The position numbers and the translations under genes were made by a program. Source: JBDOQU01 sp039839375 (GTDB taxonomy: Bacteria > Pseudomonadota > Alphaproteobacteria > DSM-16000 > Inquilinaceae). From it: DNA of 64,000 nt. Positions within the stretch are counted from its first letter, which is position 1. The number at the start of each line of letters is the position of its first letter. Below the pieces are notes generated by a model, which saw only the letters and a list, made by a program, of their open reading frames with translations, searched no databases and was not told where the DNA came from. The stretch is taken from contig NZ_JBDOQU010000006.1 in NCBI RefSeq assembly GCF_039839375.1, forward strand, positions 62,001 through 126,000, written 5' to 3'. Below, one piece after another: positions 43,233 through 51,664 of this stretch.

Positions 43233-44231
43233 TTAGGCCAGCCGGTCGACGATGGCGGCGACCCCGGTGCGTACGGGGTCGACGGCCGGCATCCCGTACG
43301 TGTCGGAAAGCTCGCCCAGCGTACGCTTCATCTCCTCTTCCGAAAGGGCCGAGGTATTGCAGGCGAAGCCGATCACCTTGGCGTTCGGGTTGGTCAGCCG
43401 CGCGCACCGTTCGGTCAGCGCGATGCAGTCGGCGATGTCCGGCAGCTTGTAGTGTGGCAGGCCGCGCATGTGCGGACGTCCGGGCTCATGGCACATCACC
43501 AGCGCGTCCGCCTGCGCGCCGTGCAGCAGCCCCATGGAGACGCCGGCGAAGGAAGCGTGGAACAGCGATCCCTGACCCTCGATCAGATCCCAGTGATCCT
43601 CGTCGTTCGCCGGGGACAGCCATTCCGTCGCGCCGGAGATGAAGTCGGAGATCACGGCGTCGACCGAAACGCCCGACCCGGCGATGAAGATGCCGGTCTG
43701 GCCGGTGGCGCGGAAATCGGCCTTCCAGCCCCTCGCCCGCATCTCCTTCTCCAGCGCGAGCGACGTGAACATCTTGCCGACGGAGCAGTCGGTGCCGACC
43801 GTCAGAAGCCGCTTGCCGGTCCGGGGCGCGCCGCTGCCGACATCGAAATCCTGAGCGGGATGACGAACGTCGAAAAGGTTCCGCCCCAGATCCTTCGCCT
43901 TCTGCGCCACTGCCGGCAGCGCTGCCACCTTGTTGTGCAGGCCCGACGCGACATCCATGCCCAGATCAAGCGCCCGCAGGATCGTGTCCTGCCAGTGCGG
44001 AGCGATCCTGCCGCCCCGATTGGCGACGCCGATGACCAGCGTCTTCACGCCCTTTTCGGCGGCTTCCTCCAGCGTCATGTTCGGCAGCTTCAGGTCCGCC
44101 TTGCATCCTTCCAGCCGCAACTGCCCGAGGCACCAGTCGCGCCGCCATTGCGCGACTCCGTTCGCGGTCTTGGCGGCAAGCTGGTCGGGGGCGTCGCCGA
44201 GGAACATCAGATAGGGGTGCTGAATCGCCAC
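43233..44231 (-). CDS. dgcN: DUF1611 family protein, D-glutamate N-acetyltransferase-like (DgcN)
   Basis: This 332-residue protein of the DUF1611 family has a P-loop-like segment LLTVGTDCSVGKMFTSLAL near the middle. RATGQTGIFIAGSGVSVDAVISDFISGA, IEGQGSLFHASFAGVSMGLLHG and MCHEPGRPHMRGLP are further family blocks. The start is GTG 44231-44229, with AGGAG nine bases before it; the upstream 28 codons lack support. The pairing with an enolase-family epimerase matches the DgcN-DgcA operon for D-amino acid use, here probably muropeptide-derived or marine D-glutamate. No regulator gene lies beside it. Confidence 0.82.
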   Translation of the reverse strand: MAIQHPYLMFLGDAPDQLAAKTANGVAQWRRDWCLGQLRLEGCKADLKLPNMTLEEAAEKGVKTLVIGVANRGGRIAPHWQDTILRALDLGMDVASGLHNKVAALPAVAQKAKDLGRNLFDVRHPAQDFDVGSGAPRTGKRLLTVGTDCSVGKMFTSLALEKEMRARGWKADFRATGQTGIFIAGSGVSVDAVISDFISGATEWLSPANDEDHWDLIEGQGSLFHASFAGVSMGLLHGAQADALVMCHEPGRPHMRGLPHYKLPDIADCIALTERCARLTNPNAKVIGFACNTSALSEEEMKRTLGELSDTYGMPAVDPVRTGVAAIVDRLA

Positions 44232-44326
44232 GGAAGGAAACTCCTGGGAGAGGGGGGAGCGACAAGGGAACGTAGCCTGGTTCATCCGAATCATGCCCGT
44301 TGAAGCGCAAAACACCGACGACCGTT

Positions 44327-45382
44327 CTAATATCGTCCGCGCCGCGCCTCCGCCTTCTCCGCGTAAGCCCTCAACTGTCCTTGGTAAAGGGCTTTCTCTT
44401 CTTCGCTGGGCGCCTGTCCATTTTCCTGGGCCATCGACCCGACATGCCTCCAGTTGGAGACATCAAAGGATAAAGCGCGGAACAGGTCTTCCGGATTCGC
44501 GATTTTTGCATCCAGCATCAGGCCTGGGGTGATTACCTGGGCCCAATCGAGCGTTGTAATTGGCTGACTTGAATCTTTCCAAAAGTTAAGTGACGGCAAA
44601 AATGAATAGTCGCTCGATCTTGGGCGACCCCCTCCATTTCTCAACATCGGGGGCTCACCGAGGCTTTTCCAATCTATATCGTATGGATTTTTAGAATGCA
44701 ATTTGCTTATATATCTCTTGTATGCTTGAATATCTATGTTGTTCGGCTTCTTTTTCATTAGCTTAACTAAATTTTTTAACTCGGATTCAGTCATTTTCTT
44801 ATCGGAAACCCGCAGATCAAAATCATTGGATTCTATCGGCGTGACGTAGTTGACCAATCCCGCGACCTGGTAACAAAGAATCGCGAACATACAGCAGGTG
44901 ACGCCTCTTCCCGTGAAACTCTCATCGTCGCCCGGGTAGCACATGATTTGACGCCTACGGGCCGCGAACTTGATGGCGCGAAAACAGCCTTGCTCATGAA
45001 AAAGCTGCTGCATGAGCACATGCTTTGCGCCTTCATTTCCAAATTTCGAGGTAGTGGAATTACGGAATTTCGTCTTGAGGTCGATCCTGAATTTATCATA
45101 GGGCGATTCAAATCTTGCCCAGCGATTCACCTGTCTCAGCGAACGCCGGAGATGTTGCGGCCTCCCTTTCATTCTAAATATCTGTTTAAAAAACGCGCCC
45201 CGGAAACTATTCGCCATGATTTTGGTCATGGCCTTTTCAGGATTGTTAACTGCATGAACGGAGGTGCTCGCAAAATGCGAAGAGCCGGTGTAAATCTCGA
45301 CATGACTAGCAGCAGAACCTTCCATCTTCCAAATGACTATGTCGCCATTTCTAAGATCGGACACTTTCAGGTCATTGCGCAT
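44327..45382 (-). CDS. AT-richer accessory gene, probable permuted NlpC/P60-like cysteine hydrolase
   Basis: I have no firm family for this 351-residue protein. The N-terminus, DLRNGDIVIWKMEGSAASHVEIYTG, has the GDIV...SHV.IY pattern of NlpC/P60 hydrolases. A cysteine comes later, in FTGRGVTCCMFAILCYQVAG. Histidine before cysteine is the permuted YiiX/YebB-like order. The rest is lysine and asparagine rich and unlike its neighbours, and the DNA from about 44540 to 45480 is visibly lower in GC, as in recent transfer. No signal peptide is seen, so it may act inside the cell or be delivered by another system. ATG 45382 follows a GGGG run. Confidence 0.65.
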   Translation of the reverse strand: MRNDLKVSDLRNGDIVIWKMEGSAASHVEIYTGSSHFASTSVHAVNNPEKAMTKIMANSFRGAFFKQIFRMKGRPQHLRRSLRQVNRWARFESPYDKFRIDLKTKFRNSTTSKFGNEGAKHVLMQQLFHEQGCFRAIKFAARRRQIMCYPGDDESFTGRGVTCCMFAILCYQVAGLVNYVTPIESNDFDLRVSDKKMTESELKNLVKLMKKKPNNIDIQAYKRYISKLHSKNPYDIDWKSLGEPPMLRNGGGRPRSSDYSFLPSLNFWKDSSQPITTLDWAQVITPGLMLDAKIANPEDLFRALSFDVSNWRHVGSMAQENGQAPSEEEKALYQGQLRAYAEKAEARRGRY

Positions 45383-45581
45383 TATCTAATCCCCGCAATA
45401 AGAAATAAATTTACGACAACAATGCTATTTCCAGTACGCGGCAAAACATCTTCAACACACATTCCGACAATATGATCGACTCGCTCCCACTACAATCCCC
45501 GATCGAAGGATGATTATCCATTGGCTGACGATCCACGAACGGCGGATGCTGCGCTTCGTCCATGCGCTGGAATAGAGCCGG

Positions 45582-46982
45582 TCAGCGGGCGCGCTTGGGC
45601 GGGCCGTCCGCGCCCACCGTGCCGGGATGGGAGACAGGCAGTTCGCCGCCCGTGGCCGGATTCTCGATATGCAGCCGCGCGCCGTCGGGCCAGCGGATCT
45701 CGATGCTTTCGACGGAGGTTTCCGTCCCCAGCCCGAAATGCGCCACTGGCTCCATCTGGCAGAGGTAGCCGCTGCCGGCGTCGATGGCGCGGATCATCGT
45801 CCGCCCGGCGACACGGCACCTCACCACGGCCCCTCGCGCCGGCGCACCTGAAGACGTCAGCGGCCGGACCCTCAGCCAGCCATGGTTGTTGGGACGCGCC
45901 TTGTAGAGCGTCAGGGGCTGCGCGCCGGCCTCGCCATGCGCCACCAGCAGTTCCAGAACGCCGTCGCCGTCGATATCGGCCACCGCCGCGCCGGTGCCCA
46001 GACCGCGCGGTTCGGCGGCCGCGCCGATGTCGATCCGCCGCCAGTCGCCATGCCGCCAGCCGAACAGCCGGTTGGGCTGGCCGATATTGTTGAAGAAGAT
46101 CTCCTCATACCCGTCATTGTCGAAATCGGCCGCGATCACCGTGCGGACGCGGGACGGCAGCGCGTAATCCTCCGGCGCGCCGTCGCGGAACGTCCCGTCC
46201 GCGCCCTGGATCATCAGCCGGTGCGGGCCTTCCCAATTGCCGTAGGCCAGATCGAACAGCCCATCGCCATTGGCGTCCAGCGCGGTGACGCCCCTCCCGT
46301 GACACTGCCTGTCGCCCAGCCCCAGATCCAGCGCCAGCTCGTCGAACCGGCCCACACCGTCATTGCGGAACAGGAAGTTGGCTCCATTCTCGTTGACCGC
46401 GAAGATGTCCATCCGGTCGCTGACGATTGGCAGGCAGGTCAGGCTCCGCCCGCCGGTGATGCCGTTGATCTCCGCCTCCGCCGCGGCGTCGGCCAGCCGG
46501 TCGCCGGGGGCCATCTCATAGAGCCGGAAAGGACCGCCGTAATTGGCGACGACGAAGCCGTAGCGCCCGTTGCCGCCGCGATCGATGCAGGCGACCGATC
46601 GTCCGGCCGTGATGTTCCGGACGCCCCTGTTCTCCCGCAGATCGAAGAGGTCGCGCCAGCAGCCGCCATGCCATTGGAACAGCCGGTCGCCGAATCGCTT
46701 CGGGCCGGCGAAGGTGTCGGTATTGAGGATATAGATCTCCTCCCGCCCATCGCCGTCGATATCGGCGGCGGCCACCCCGATCGACTGCCGCCCGGGATCG
46801 GCCAGATCGGCGTCGGCGATGTCGAACAGCGCCTCGCCGTCCCATTTCAGAACCTGGCTGGGGCAGCCGAAGCCGGCGACAATGATCTCGAATGCGCCGT
46901 CACGATCGATGTCGGCGACGGCGACGCCGTAGTTGAGCTGCGGCGGGTTCCCCGCGATCTTGGCGGCGATGTCACAGAACAT
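45582..46982 (-). CDS. FG-GAP/VCBS repeat protein, CRTAC1 family
   Basis: This 466-residue predicted beta-propeller has at least six repeats carrying calcium-binding DxDxDG-type loops, for example VAVADIDRDGAFEI, VAAADIDGDGREEI, TALDANGDGLFDL, AADFDNDGYEEI and VADIDGDGVLEL. The C-terminal 90 residues are an ASPIC/UnbV domain (GWLRVRPLTSSGAPARGAVVRC, VESIEIRWPDG). Members are usually extracellular or periplasmic adhesion-like proteins, but no signal peptide is visible at this ATG. A secretion signal may be missing or unusual. It is flanked by the accessory gene and a small membrane peptide. Confidence 0.85.
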   Translation of the reverse strand: MFCDIAAKIAGNPPQLNYGVAVADIDRDGAFEIIVAGFGCPSQVLKWDGEALFDIADADLADPGRQSIGVAAADIDGDGREEIYILNTDTFAGPKRFGDRLFQWHGGCWRDLFDLRENRGVRNITAGRSVACIDRGGNGRYGFVVANYGGPFRLYEMAPGDRLADAAAEAEINGITGGRSLTCLPIVSDRMDIFAVNENGANFLFRNDGVGRFDELALDLGLGDRQCHGRGVTALDANGDGLFDLAYGNWEGPHRLMIQGADGTFRDGAPEDYALPSRVRTVIAADFDNDGYEEIFFNNIGQPNRLFGWRHGDWRRIDIGAAAEPRGLGTGAAVADIDGDGVLELLVAHGEAGAQPLTLYKARPNNHGWLRVRPLTSSGAPARGAVVRCRVAGRTMIRAIDAGSGYLCQMEPVAHFGLGTETSVESIEIRWPDGARLHIENPATGGELPVSHPGTVGADGPPKRAR

Positions 46983-47165
46983 GGTCCGACCTCATCGAAC
47001 TGCGGTCAGAAGTCCAAGCATCGAAGCATGACGCACTATGGGATCGGCTGACAATGCCCAGCCTCACCTATCTGCGCCGGATCGGACCGAGCGGAGGAAC
47101 CCCGCCGCGACCGGAACCGTTATCCGATGCAGAAATAGAAGGCGGAGCCGCAAGGGAGGGCGCAC

Positions 47166-47243
47166 ATGTCCAATACCACCATCATAATCATCGTGATCGT
47201 GTTGATCATCGTCCTGGGCGGCGGCTATTTCGGCTTCCGCTGA
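47166..47243 (+). CDS. 25-residue single-helix membrane peptide
   Basis: A very short ORF encodes MSNTTIIIIVIVLIIVL plus a GGGYFGFR tail: one transmembrane helix with a small polar N-terminus and an aromatic, basic C-terminus. GGGAGG lies nine bases upstream of the ATG, giving it a better ribosome site than many long genes here. Peptides of this kind recur in alphaproteobacterial genomes, where they go unannotated or are called hypothetical. A role as a membrane regulator or stress peptide is possible; nothing proves expression. Confidence 0.6.
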   Translation: MSNTTIIIIVIVLIIVLGGGYFGFR

Positions 47244-47302
47244 GCGTCCTTGACGCCGGTCATGGCCGTCCGTTCCGTAGCTGGTCATCCTTCCGCCGTT
47301 CT

Positions 47303-47455
47303 CTAGTGCGATGGTTTCAACGCCTGGTTCCCAGGCGTTGAAAGCTGAATCGCACTAGATTCGGTAAGTTGGTGTTCCGATTCAGCCGACGGATGGGAAC
47401 CATCCGTCAGCATCGGAACACTAGGGTGCGTCGATCGGCCTTATACCGCCGATCG
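47303..47455. repeat. three consecutive nested palindromes
   Basis: Three inverted repeats lie in a row. The first has an outer stem CTAGTGCGAT/ATCGCACTAG (47303-47312, 47349-47358) around an inner 12-base stem TTCAACGCCTGG/CCAGGCGTTGAA (47316-47327, 47331-47342). The second has an outer GTGTTCCGAT/ATCGGAACAC (47372-47381, 47412-47421) around an inner GACGGATGG/CCATCCGTC (47388-47396, 47400-47408). The third is CGATCGGC/GCCGATCG (47432-47439, 47448-47455). Both large ones have the same two-storey design with three-base inner loops but different sequence. They fill the gap between the small peptide gene and the SCO gene; function unknown. Confidence 0.8.
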
Positions 47456-47512
47456 TCCGATCTCATATTATCGGCTCACGACCCTTGAACGCCCAGCCAC
47501 AGCCGGTCTCCC

Positions 47513-48115
47513 ATGAAGAAGCGTGTCGCCCGCATAGCCCTGCTCGCCATCCCGACGCTGATCCTCGCGGCTGGCATCGCCTGGTGGCAGATCCGGAACG
47601 CCAGCAGCCCGGGTAATGCGGCGCTGGCGTCGGTCGGCGGGCCGTTCGAACTGGTCGACCAGACGGGCGCGACGGTGACCGAGGAATCCTGGCCCGGCCA
47701 GTACAAGTTCATCGCCTTCGGCTTCACCTTCTGCCCGGATGTCTGTCCCACCGAACTGTCGCAGATGGCGGTGACGCTCGACCTGTTGGAGGAAGAAGAC
47801 GCGGCCAAGGTTCAGCCGATCTTCATCACCATCGATCCGGAACGGGACACGCCGGAGAAGCTGGACGCCTATGTCGGCCTGTTCCACGACCGCTTCGTCG
47901 GCCTGACCGGCACGCCGGAACAGGTGGCGGAGGCCGCGAACGCCTACCGGGTCTATTATCAGAAGGTGGAGACCGAAGGCACCGACGACTATCTGATGGA
48001 CCATTCGGCGTTCATCTATCTGGTCGATCCGGAGGGAACGACGGTGGAGATATTCCCCTACGGCACCTCCGCGGACGACATGGCGGCGACCATCGGAAAT
48101 CATCTGGACGCCTGA
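47513..48115 (+). CDS. SCO1/SenC family copper chaperone
   Basis: This 200-residue membrane-anchored periplasmic thioredoxin-fold protein is used to place copper in cytochrome oxidase. An N-terminal hydrophobic anchor (about residues 7-25) is followed by FGFTFCPDVCPTEL with copper ligands Cys74 and Cys78. The third ligand, histidine, is in LMDHSAFIYLVDPEG. FITIDPERDTPEKLDAYV is typical. It is not next to oxidase genes in this window. It may also serve the copper homeostasis genes at 58-63 kb, although these are 10 kb away. Confidence 0.92.
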   Translation: MKKRVARIALLAIPTLILAAGIAWWQIRNASSPGNAALASVGGPFELVDQTGATVTEESWPGQYKFIAFGFTFCPDVCPTELSQMAVTLDLLEEEDAAKVQPIFITIDPERDTPEKLDAYVGLFHDRFVGLTGTPEQVAEAANAYRVYYQKVETEGTDDYLMDHSAFIYLVDPEGTTVEIFPYGTSADDMAATIGNHLDA

Positions 48116-48188
48116 CAGGCGCATGCCTGCCCCAGAATCTCCAGGATCGGTGTTTAAGGTGAAAGCAACCGTTTCCGGAGGTGACCTC

Positions 48189-48635
48189 ATGTCCATTCCC
48201 GCCCGCGCCGCAATGGCGGCCCTTCTCGCGATCGGCCTTGCAGGTTGCGCCAATTCGCGCGCCCAGCAGGCGGAGATCGCGCGCACGGCGCTGATCGGCA
48301 TGCCGGAAGAGGTGCTGCTGTCCTGCGCCGGCGTTCCGGACCGCTCACGCAGCGACGGCTACCGGGATTATTTCACCTATGAGAGCGAGCGGCTCTATTC
48401 CACACCCAGCGCCAGCGTCGGCGTTTTCGGCGGGACGGGCCATTTCGGCACCGGCATCGGTATCCCGTTCGGAACCGACATCCATTCCGACATGTGCGAG
48501 GCGACCTTCACGCTGGAAAACGGAATCGTCTCCAACATCACCTACAACACCGTGCCCGGCATCGGCTCCCGCTACGGCCAGTGCTATTACATCGTCCAGA
48601 GCTGCTTGGGCGGCGCGCCCGTCGCCGCGAACTGA
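48189..48635 (+). CDS. small lipoprotein of unknown function
   Basis: This 148-residue protein has a lipoprotein signal: a hydrophobic stretch ending in the lipobox LAGC around Cys20. The mature part has GMPEEVLLSCAGVPDRS, similar to SmpA/OmlA-like or BamE-like openings where a processed protein checks outer membrane assembly. A glycine-rich VGVFGGTGHFGTGIGIPFG segment and a cysteine pair near the C-terminus follow. The start is ATG 48189, with GGAGGT six bases upstream; the ORF extends 22 codons further without support. Function unknown. Confidence 0.75.
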   Translation: MSIPARAAMAALLAIGLAGCANSRAQQAEIARTALIGMPEEVLLSCAGVPDRSRSDGYRDYFTYESERLYSTPSASVGVFGGTGHFGTGIGIPFGTDIHSDMCEATFTLENGIVSNITYNTVPGIGSRYGQCYYIVQSCLGGAPVAAN

Positions 48636-48745
48636 CACATCCCAACTCGGCGCCGCCATCTCCGATTGTCACCCGACAAGTCCGCGCTTGCGCCGGCGGG
48701 TAGCGCCTGAAACGCTGTTCCGTCCCTCCGACGGAAGCAACCACA

Positions 48746-49633
48746 ATGTCAGCGCGCGATATTGCCCTCGCCATCCTGATCACGGCGATCTGGGGTTTCA
48801 ACTTCGTGATGATCAAGGTGGGGCTGGACGCATTCCCGCCGCTCCTCTTCTCCGCCCTGCGCTTCATGGCCGCTTCGCTGCCTTTCATCTTCTTCGTCGG
48901 AAGGCCGGGCGTGCCCTGGCGCTGGATCCTCATCATCGGATTCATGCTGGGGGTGGTGAAGTTCGGCCTGCTATTTGTCGGGATCTACATCGGCATGCCG
49001 GCCGGCCTCGCCTCCCTCGTCCTCCAGACGCAGGCCTTCTTCACGGCGATCTTCGCGATCTTCCTGCTGGGCGACCGGCCGCGCCGGACGCAGGTGGCGG
49101 GCATGGTCATCGCGTTTGCCGGCGTCGGCCTCATCGCCTCGTCCCTGCCGATCGACGGCGCCTTCGCCGGCCTGACGCTGACGGTTGCCGCGGCGGCAGC
49201 CTGGGGCCTGTCCAACATCGCGATGAAGGTCGCGCGCCCGCCCAACATGATGGCGCTGATCGTCTGGGTCAGCCTGGTGCCTCCCCTGCCGCTGCTGGCA
49301 TTGTCCTGGTGGCTGGAGGGCCCTGAGGCGATGTCGGCGGCGCTGATATCGATCGATCTGATCGGCGCGGGCGCGCTGGCCTATGTCGCCATCGTCGCTA
49401 CCGTGGTGGGCTTCGGGCTCTGGGGCTATCTGCTGCGGACCTATTCCGCCACGCTGGTCGCGCCCTTCAGCCTGTTGGTCCCGATCTTCGGGATGAGTTC
49501 CGCCGCCCTTTTCCTGGGCGAAGAGCTGACGACGGCGAAGCTGATCGCCGCCGCGCTCGTCTTCGCCGGGCTGGCGCTGACCGTCCTGCCCCGTCCCGCG
49601 CCGCCGATGGCGGCAAGCGCGGGCGCGGACTGA
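48746..49633 (+). CDS. EamA family (DMT superfamily) transporter
   Basis: This 295-residue inner-membrane protein has ten hydrophobic helices in two EamA repeats. The first begins AILITAIWGFNFVMIKVGLDAFPPLLFSALRF; the second holds AAAWGLSNIAMKVARP and ends with PIFGMSSAALFLGEELTTAKLIAAALVFAGL. The sequence is of the kind called O-acetylserine/cysteine exporter (EamA/YdeD). It exports amino acids or metabolites. It converges on the TPP-enzyme gene, four bases apart, with no room for a classic terminator. Confidence 0.9.
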   Translation: MSARDIALAILITAIWGFNFVMIKVGLDAFPPLLFSALRFMAASLPFIFFVGRPGVPWRWILIIGFMLGVVKFGLLFVGIYIGMPAGLASLVLQTQAFFTAIFAIFLLGDRPRRTQVAGMVIAFAGVGLIASSLPIDGAFAGLTLTVAAAAAWGLSNIAMKVARPPNMMALIVWVSLVPPLPLLALSWWLEGPEAMSAALISIDLIGAGALAYVAIVATVVGFGLWGYLLRTYSATLVAPFSLLVPIFGMSSAALFLGEELTTAKLIAAALVFAGLALTVLPRPAPPMAASAGAD

Positions 49634-49637
49634 GCCT

Positions 49638-51317
49638 CTACCGCGCGAGCGCGGTTTCGCGGATGCGGGTGAGGGTCGTGCGGGTGGTGATCGTCTCCGG
49701 ATCGATCCGGACCTCGATCAGCCCCGGCTTGCCCGACGCCAGGATGCGTTCGAAGGCCGGCGCGAACTGCTCGGTCTTTTCCACCGTCTCGCCCAGCGCC
49801 CCGTAGGACCGCGCCAGGGCCGCGAAATCCGGATTGGAAAGCCCGGTGCCGGAGACGCGGCCGGGATAGTGCGTCTCCTGGTGCATGCGGATGGTGCCGT
49901 ACATGCCGTTGTTGACGACGATCACGATCACCGGCAGGTCGTGCTGGACCGCCGTCGCCAGCTCCTGCCCGTTCATCATGAAACAGCCGTCGCCGGCGAA
50001 GCAGATAGCCGGTCGATCAGGATGGACGGCCTTGGCCGCCACGGCCGCCGGCATCCCATAGCCCATCGCCCCACTGGTTGGGGCAAGCTGGGTGCCGAAC
50101 CGGCGGAAGCGATGGAAGCGGTGGACCCAGCCGGCATAGTTGCCCGCCCCGTTGGTGATGACCGCATCGGCCGGCAGCTTCTCGCGCAGCCAGCCCATGA
50201 TCTCGCCCATCTGGACCGCGCCGGGATTGGCGTCGGGACGCTGCCACGCCTCATAGGTCCGGCGCGCCTCCTCCGTCCGGGCGCGCCAGCGGGGCTCAGC
50301 AATCGGCTTCATGGCCTCGGCAGCCTCGGCGAAACGGCGGGGCGTGGCGACGATCGGCAGGTCGGCCCGATAGACATGCCCCAGCTCGTCCGCGCCCGGC
50401 AGCACATGGACCAGCGTCGCCTCGATCTCCGGCGGCGTCAGCAGCCCGTAGCCGCCCGTCGTCATCTCGCCCAGCCGAGGGCCGACGACGATCAGCAGGT
50501 CGGAGTCGCGCACCATCTGCGCCAGCGCCGGGTTTATGGCGATGCCGACATCGCCGGCATAGCAGGGATGGTCGTTGTCGAAATGATCCTGGCGGCGGAA
50601 CGCGGTGCCGACGGGCAGATGGTTGGCGGCGGCGAACGCCTCCAGCCCCGCCTTGGCGTCCTCATCCCAGCCGCCGCCGCCGACCAGCAGGAAGGGGCGT
50701 TCGGCCTTCTCCAGAAGGTCTCGCAGCGCCGCCATGTCCTCAGGGGCCGGCGCCGCCTCGGCCCGCCGGTAGGGCCCGATGTCGGAAGCGGCGCTGGGCG
50801 CGGTCAGCATGTCCTCCGGCAGGGCTATCACCACCGGCCCCGGCCGGCCGTTGATTGCGGCGTGGAAGGCGTGGCCCACCATCTCCGGCACCCGGTCGGC
50901 ATCGTCGATCTGCGCCGCCCACTTGGCGGTGGAGGCAAAGACCTTCCGGACGTCGACCTCCTGGAACGCCTCCCGTTCGAAATCCGCGCGGCCGACCTGC
51001 CCCATGAACAGGATCATCGGCGTGGAATCCTGGAAGGCGGTGTGGATCCCGATCGAGGCGTTGAACACGCCCGGCCCCCGCGTCACGAAGCAGATGCCGG
51101 GCTTGCCGGTCAGCTTGCCATAGGCTTCGGCCATGTTCGCCGCGCCACCCTCATGCCGGCAGACGATCAGCCTGATCTCCTCCTTCACATCGTGCAGCGC
51201 GTCCAGCACCGCCAGGTAGCTCTCCCCCGGCACGCAGAAGATCGTGTCCACCTTGTGGATGCGGAGAGCGTCGACAAGGGCCTGCGCGCCGGTGCGGCGG
51301 TTGGGAACGGCGGTCAT
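49638..51317 (-). CDS. TPP-dependent acetolactate synthase-family enzyme
   Basis: This 559-residue protein is the third thiamine diphosphate enzyme of this family in the window. The PYR domain has FCVPGESYLAVLDAL and the catalytic Glu55 in VCRHEGGAANMAEAYGKL. The PP domain has FAGDGCFMMNGQELATAV and VNNGMYGTIRMHQE. It has the GPGVFNASIGIHTAFQDS segment found in many acetolactate synthase-like proteins of unknown role. No small subunit or partner gene is adjacent, so a biosynthetic IlvB role is doubtful. Substrate unknown. Confidence 0.85.
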   Translation of the reverse strand: MTAVPNRRTGAQALVDALRIHKVDTIFCVPGESYLAVLDALHDVKEEIRLIVCRHEGGAANMAEAYGKLTGKPGICFVTRGPGVFNASIGIHTAFQDSTPMILFMGQVGRADFEREAFQEVDVRKVFASTAKWAAQIDDADRVPEMVGHAFHAAINGRPGPVVIALPEDMLTAPSAASDIGPYRRAEAAPAPEDMAALRDLLEKAERPFLLVGGGGWDEDAKAGLEAFAAANHLPVGTAFRRQDHFDNDHPCYAGDVGIAINPALAQMVRDSDLLIVVGPRLGEMTTGGYGLLTPPEIEATLVHVLPGADELGHVYRADLPIVATPRRFAEAAEAMKPIAEPRWRARTEEARRTYEAWQRPDANPGAVQMGEIMGWLREKLPADAVITNGAGNYAGWVHRFHRFRRFGTQLAPTSGAMGYGMPAAVAAKAVHPDRPAICFAGDGCFMMNGQELATAVQHDLPVIVIVVNNGMYGTIRMHQETHYPGRVSGTGLSNPDFAALARSYGALGETVEKTEQFAPAFERILASGKPGLIEVRIDPETITTRTTLTRIRETALAR

Positions 51318-51387
51318 GGATGTGGAGCCTCTGGTGAAGGTCGGAACATGACCGGCGGTCTAGCACGACCGCCGGAGAGCGCGCCAG

Positions 51388-51654
51388 TCAGGCCGATTGA
51401 AGCAGGCCGAACAGCGACCGCAGCCCGTCATGAAAGGCAGTCAGCCCGATGGCGTCCGCCGCCTCCGCCCACACGGTCGCGGCGTCGATCAGGAGGATCC
51501 GCGCCGGCCCCAGCGCCAGCGGCAGCTCGAACGCCCAGTCGACAAGCGCCCAGGGGTTGAGCGTCAACGCCGCCAGGGAGGCGACGGCGAGGATCGCCGC
51601 CACGCGCCGCAGCTTCATCGGCGCCGGGTCATGGATGACTTCGCTATCGTCCAT
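51388..51654 (-). CDS. small protein with one or two hydrophobic helices, after the MBOAT gene
   Basis: This 88-residue product starts at ATG 51654, preceded by GGGAGGAG and lying only ten bases after the MBOAT stop. A polar N-terminus, MDDSEVIHDPAPMKLRR, is followed by a hydrophobic helix VAAILAVASLAALTLNPWAL and a weaker amphipathic C-terminal half. It looks like a single-pass inner-membrane protein. The tight spacing ties it to the acyltransferase/SGNH operon, where it may be an accessory membrane subunit. I do not recognise a family. Confidence 0.65.
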   Translation of the reverse strand: MDDSEVIHDPAPMKLRRVAAILAVASLAALTLNPWALVDWAFELPLALGPARILLIDAATVWAEAADAIGLTAFHDGLRSLFGLLQSA

Positions 51655-51664
51655 GCACTCCTCC

